A DNA stretch of 64,000 bases, taken from Chryseobacterium formosum (GTDB lineage Bacteria > Bacteroidota > Bacteroidia > Flavobacteriales > Weeksellaceae). Numbering within the stretch: the stretch's first letter is position 1; every line of letters starts with the position of its first letter. Shown piece after piece: positions 61,640 through 64,000 of this stretch. The stretch spans positions 1 to 64,000 of the forward strand of contig NZ_JAOVZW010000001.1 in the NCBI RefSeq assembly GCF_026460885.1, given 5' to 3'. A program made the translations under genes and the position numbers. Below the pieces are notes generated by a model, which was given only the letters and a program-made list of their open reading frames with translations, did no database searches and was not told the DNA's origin.

Positions 61640-63709
61640 ATGAAAAAAACTCTACTCATTTTTTTAACAATCATTTCACAAATGATTTTTGCACAGTCAG
61701 ACTGCCCTACAGCAATTTCTGTATGTGGAAATTCTGATATTTCGTACACCCCTTCCGGGCCGGGAAGTATTATCGAAATTTTAAACAATCCGGGCTGTTT
61801 AAATCAAAACGAACACTTTTCGGTGTGGTACACTTTTACGATTGCTACTTCAGGAACTTTAGCATTCGTTATTGATGCCAATAATAATCCCGACGATTAC
61901 GATTTTGCAGTGTATGGTCCTAATAAAACCTGTGGTAATCTAGGTGCACCAATAAGATGTAACTATGCCGGATCTTCACCTACAGGAAACACAGGCCTTA
62001 CATTGGGACCACCTCCTTCAGCTTATTTTAATCCTCATTTGGATGTAATAGCGGGTGAAACTTATTATCTTATCGTTGATAACTTTCAAAGTACAGCCAA
62101 TGGTTTCTCATTAAGCTGGAGCGGAACAGCAACTTTGGCTTCACCTTTTAATGATCCTGCATTAATTACAAACCCATTTATTACACCTGGACTTCCAAAT
62201 GCTGATCCATTATTACCAAATGAAGTGGTAGTTTGTTCAAATCCTGCAACTTTTAATTTCAGCACATTATCAAGTGGTATCATTAATGGTAATACCAACT
62301 TTACAGTATCATATTATTACAATACGAATGATATGTTAGCAGGAATCAACGCTATTACTGCGCCAATTATTGTTAACACAACAAGCACATACTACTACAG
62401 TATTGGATATACAGATCCTACTAACCCAGCCAATCCTATCAATAAATGTAAACAAACGGGAAGGTTTAAATTTAAGAATGGTGCCATAACAGCAACTGAC
62501 GCAACCCTGACTGAATGTAATAACAATAATACAGGAACCGCTGTTTTTAATCTTACAACAGCCAATGTTATTGCCGATCCTACATACGTGAAAAAGTATT
62601 ACGAGTCTATGTATGATCTTAATAACAATTTAAATGAAATTACAAACCCATACCAATACACTTCTGGAGGAGGATCTATTTTTGTATTGGTAACTACTCA
62701 GTATGGATGTACTGATGTTGCAGAGGTTAAATTAAATTTCTATCCGGTTGCAACAGGAACTGAAGCTACACTAAGGTCTTGTTTTATAGAAACAAATCCT
62801 TCAACAGCTGAATTTAACCTTACTGTTGCTACTATAAATAATCCTTCAGGTACTACGAAACAGTATTATCCATCAATGACTGATGCGATTAATCAAACCA
62901 ATGCAATTATAGATCCTCTTCACCATATTGCACCAAACGGAGTGATTTACATCAGAGTAATAACAGCGAATAATTGTTATACAGTTGTAAAAGTTAATTT
63001 AGTTGTGATTCCACCTGTGTATTCTACAGTATTAGTAGACAAAATTATATGTATTGAAGATAGAACTACTTTAGATGCAGGAACTGGTTTCAGCAGCTAT
63101 TTATGGAGCACTGGAGCTACTACACAAACGATTTCGAATGTGGGGGTAGGAACTTATTGGGTAAAACTTAAAACAGGTGATTGTACCGCAACACAAAAAG
63201 TAAAAGTATACGCTTCAGAACAACCTGTAGTTAGTAATATTGAAATTTCAAGCAATACAGTAACAGCATATGTTACAGGAGGAGCTCCTGCATATCAATA
63301 TTCACTTGATAATGTAAATTGGCAAGACTCTAATGTTTTCAATAATATAACTAGAGGTGATCACACAATCTATGTAAGAGATTCATATGATTGTGAACCA
63401 ATACAAGTAGGTATTGTTGTACCAAACTTAATCAATGTAATCACTCCAAACGGAGACGGAGTAAACGACGTTATTGATTATTCTGCATTGGCAGGAAAAC
63501 AGAATTTAATTCTTAGTATTTTTGACAGATACGGAGCTAAAATCTATCAGGCTGACAAAACCAACGGATACAAATGGGACGGTTCTGCAACTGGTACCAA
63601 AAAAGTTCCGACAGGAAATTACTGGTATTCTGTTACCTGGAATGAAAATAATAAAACCAGCACACCAATCAAATTCTCAGGATGGGTATTGGTAAAAAAC
63701 AGAGAATAA
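61640..63709 (+). CDS. T9SS type B sorting domain-containing surface protein
   Basis: This 689-aa secreted protein has a signal peptide (1-19, ending IFAQ). Residues 20-170 are a beta-sandwich PPC-like region (SVCGNSDISYTPSGPGS, then YYLIVDNFQSTANGFSLSW). The middle has several T9SS-typical repeats (GxIFVLVTTQYGCTD, GVIYIRVITANNCYT) and a SprB-like YQYSLDNVNWQDSN unit. The C-terminal ~95 residues form the T9SS_B (gliding CTD) signature: NVITPNGDGVNDV and FDRYGAKIYQADK. It is carried by the type IX system and may be attached to the cell surface. Confidence 0.93.
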   Translation: MKKTLLIFLTIISQMIFAQSDCPTAISVCGNSDISYTPSGPGSIIEILNNPGCLNQNEHFSVWYTFTIATSGTLAFVIDANNNPDDYDFAVYGPNKTCGNLGAPIRCNYAGSSPTGNTGLTLGPPPSAYFNPHLDVIAGETYYLIVDNFQSTANGFSLSWSGTATLASPFNDPALITNPFITPGLPNADPLLPNEVVVCSNPATFNFSTLSSGIINGNTNFTVSYYYNTNDMLAGINAITAPIIVNTTSTYYYSIGYTDPTNPANPINKCKQTGRFKFKNGAITATDATLTECNNNNTGTAVFNLTTANVIADPTYVKKYYESMYDLNNNLNEITNPYQYTSGGGSIFVLVTTQYGCTDVAEVKLNFYPVATGTEATLRSCFIETNPSTAEFNLTVATINNPSGTTKQYYPSMTDAINQTNAIIDPLHHIAPNGVIYIRVITANNCYTVVKVNLVVIPPVYSTVLVDKIICIEDRTTLDAGTGFSSYLWSTGATTQTISNVGVGTYWVKLKTGDCTATQKVKVYASEQPVVSNIEISSNTVTAYVTGGAPAYQYSLDNVNWQDSNVFNNITRGDHTIYVRDSYDCEPIQVGIVVPNLINVITPNGDGVNDVIDYSALAGKQNLILSIFDRYGAKIYQADKTNGYKWDGSATGTKKVPTGNYWYSVTWNENNKTSTPIKFSGWVLVKNRE

Positions 63710-63725
63710 CATTTTCATCAATTAT

Positions 63726-63756
63726 AAAAAAGTCGCTTATTTAGCGGCTTTTTTTT
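63726..63756 (+). terminator. Terminator after the T9SS cargo gene
   Basis: AAAGTCGCT and AGCGGCTTT form a stem (63729-63751 approx.), with flanking A- and T-runs; it has one G-U pair. Confidence 0.82.
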
Positions 63757-63796
63757 GTAATTGAATGATAATCTTTATATTTAATTAAATTTTATT

Positions 63797-63804
63797 TAAA
63801 TTTG
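63797..63804 (+). promoter_or_regulatory. -7 box of the second T9SS cargo gene
   Basis: TAAATTTG lies 19 bases before the ATG at 63824. Confidence 0.45.
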
Positions 63805-63823
63805 TATTTAAAATTATTTAGAA

Positions 63824-64000
63824 ATGAGAAAATTACTACTCTTTTTTATATTAATAACATCGCAACTATTCTATTCACAATCTGATTGTGTTTCTGCAAT
63901 TCCCGTTTGTGGAAATTCGGGGGTATCATATACACCATCTGGTCCCGGAAGCGTAATAGAAGATTTGGGAGGTTGTTTAACAGACGATGAAAATTTTTCA
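63824..64000 (+). CDS. T9SS cargo paralogue, partial at window end
   Basis: The reading frame is open for 59 codons to the window edge. It encodes a signal peptide (1-18, ending LFYSQ) followed by SDCVSAIPVCGNSGVSYTPS, almost the same as the mature start of the protein at 61640, so it is a tandem paralogue. The 3' part, including any sorting domain, lies outside the window. Confidence 0.85.
   Translation, partial: MRKLLLFFILITSQLFYSQSDCVSAIPVCGNSGVSYTPSGPGSVIEDLGGCLTDDENFS

Noticed and set aside
1..64000. tRNA, rRNA, prophage or insertion-sequence genes
   Set aside because: No recognisable tRNA/rRNA sequence, integrase or transposase was seen in the window.

Overview
The window looks like a chromosomal segment of a flavobacterium close to Chryseobacterium (Bacteroidota, Weeksellaceae-like). 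The evidence is the AT-rich sequence, Bacteroidota -7 boxes (TAnnTTTG) with little sign of Shine-Dalgarno sites, many SPII lipoproteins, type IX secretion (T9SS) type B sorting domains, and the rimP-nusA-infB order with a long low-complexity InfB linker. Genus is inferred from family resemblance; no search was run.

Layout. 1-3.2 kb (minus): an exported lipoprotein with a JAMM-like His/Ser/Asp motif, two small related secreted proteins, and a decayed second copy of the lipoprotein gene at the window edge. 3.3-4.7 kb: an XRE regulator, a DUF6261-like protein and two palindromic intergenic repeats. 4.8-9.7 kb (minus): rimP-nusA-infB, with a good promoter and a terminator-like hairpin in its leader. 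9.9-46.9 kb: a large surface-polysaccharide locus. 47.1-50.5 kb: carbonic anhydrase, small exported protein, SulP transporter, second carbonic anhydrase. 50.6-56.6 kb (minus): pth, two paralogous lipoproteins, mfd. 56.9-61.5 kb: small lipoproteins, a tiny repeat protein, a GH3-family protein and an MFS transporter. 61.6-64 kb: two tandem T9SS type B cargo proteins, the second cut by the window end.

The polysaccharide locus makes UDP-glucuronate (ugd) and dTDP-4-keto-6-deoxyglucose (rfbB, rfbA). It then appears to divert the latter through a FdtA/QdtA-like ketoisomerase, a DegT-family aminotransferase and acyltransferases to a 3-acylamido-3,6-dideoxyhexose. Export is by a Wzm/Wzt-type ABC transporter whose ATPase carries a C-terminal extension. 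Ten GT2 enzymes, two GT4 enzymes, two GT-C-like membrane proteins, an AsnB-type amidotransferase, two methyltransferases, several left-handed beta-helix acyltransferases and a beta-propeller protein assemble or decorate the chain.

The most unusual part is a minus-strand operon (33.9-41.5 kb): methyltransferase, FkbH-like HAD/GNAT protein, GT-C-like protein, stand-alone acyl carrier protein, MaoC-like hotdog protein, ketoreductase-like SDR, MBOAT and SGNH-like protein. A second ACP domain, fused to what looks like an LnmK/Pnap_2097-type domain, sits at 45.9-47 kb. Together they read as an ACP-based pathway that builds a small acyl group and places it on the glycan. This is inference from gene content.
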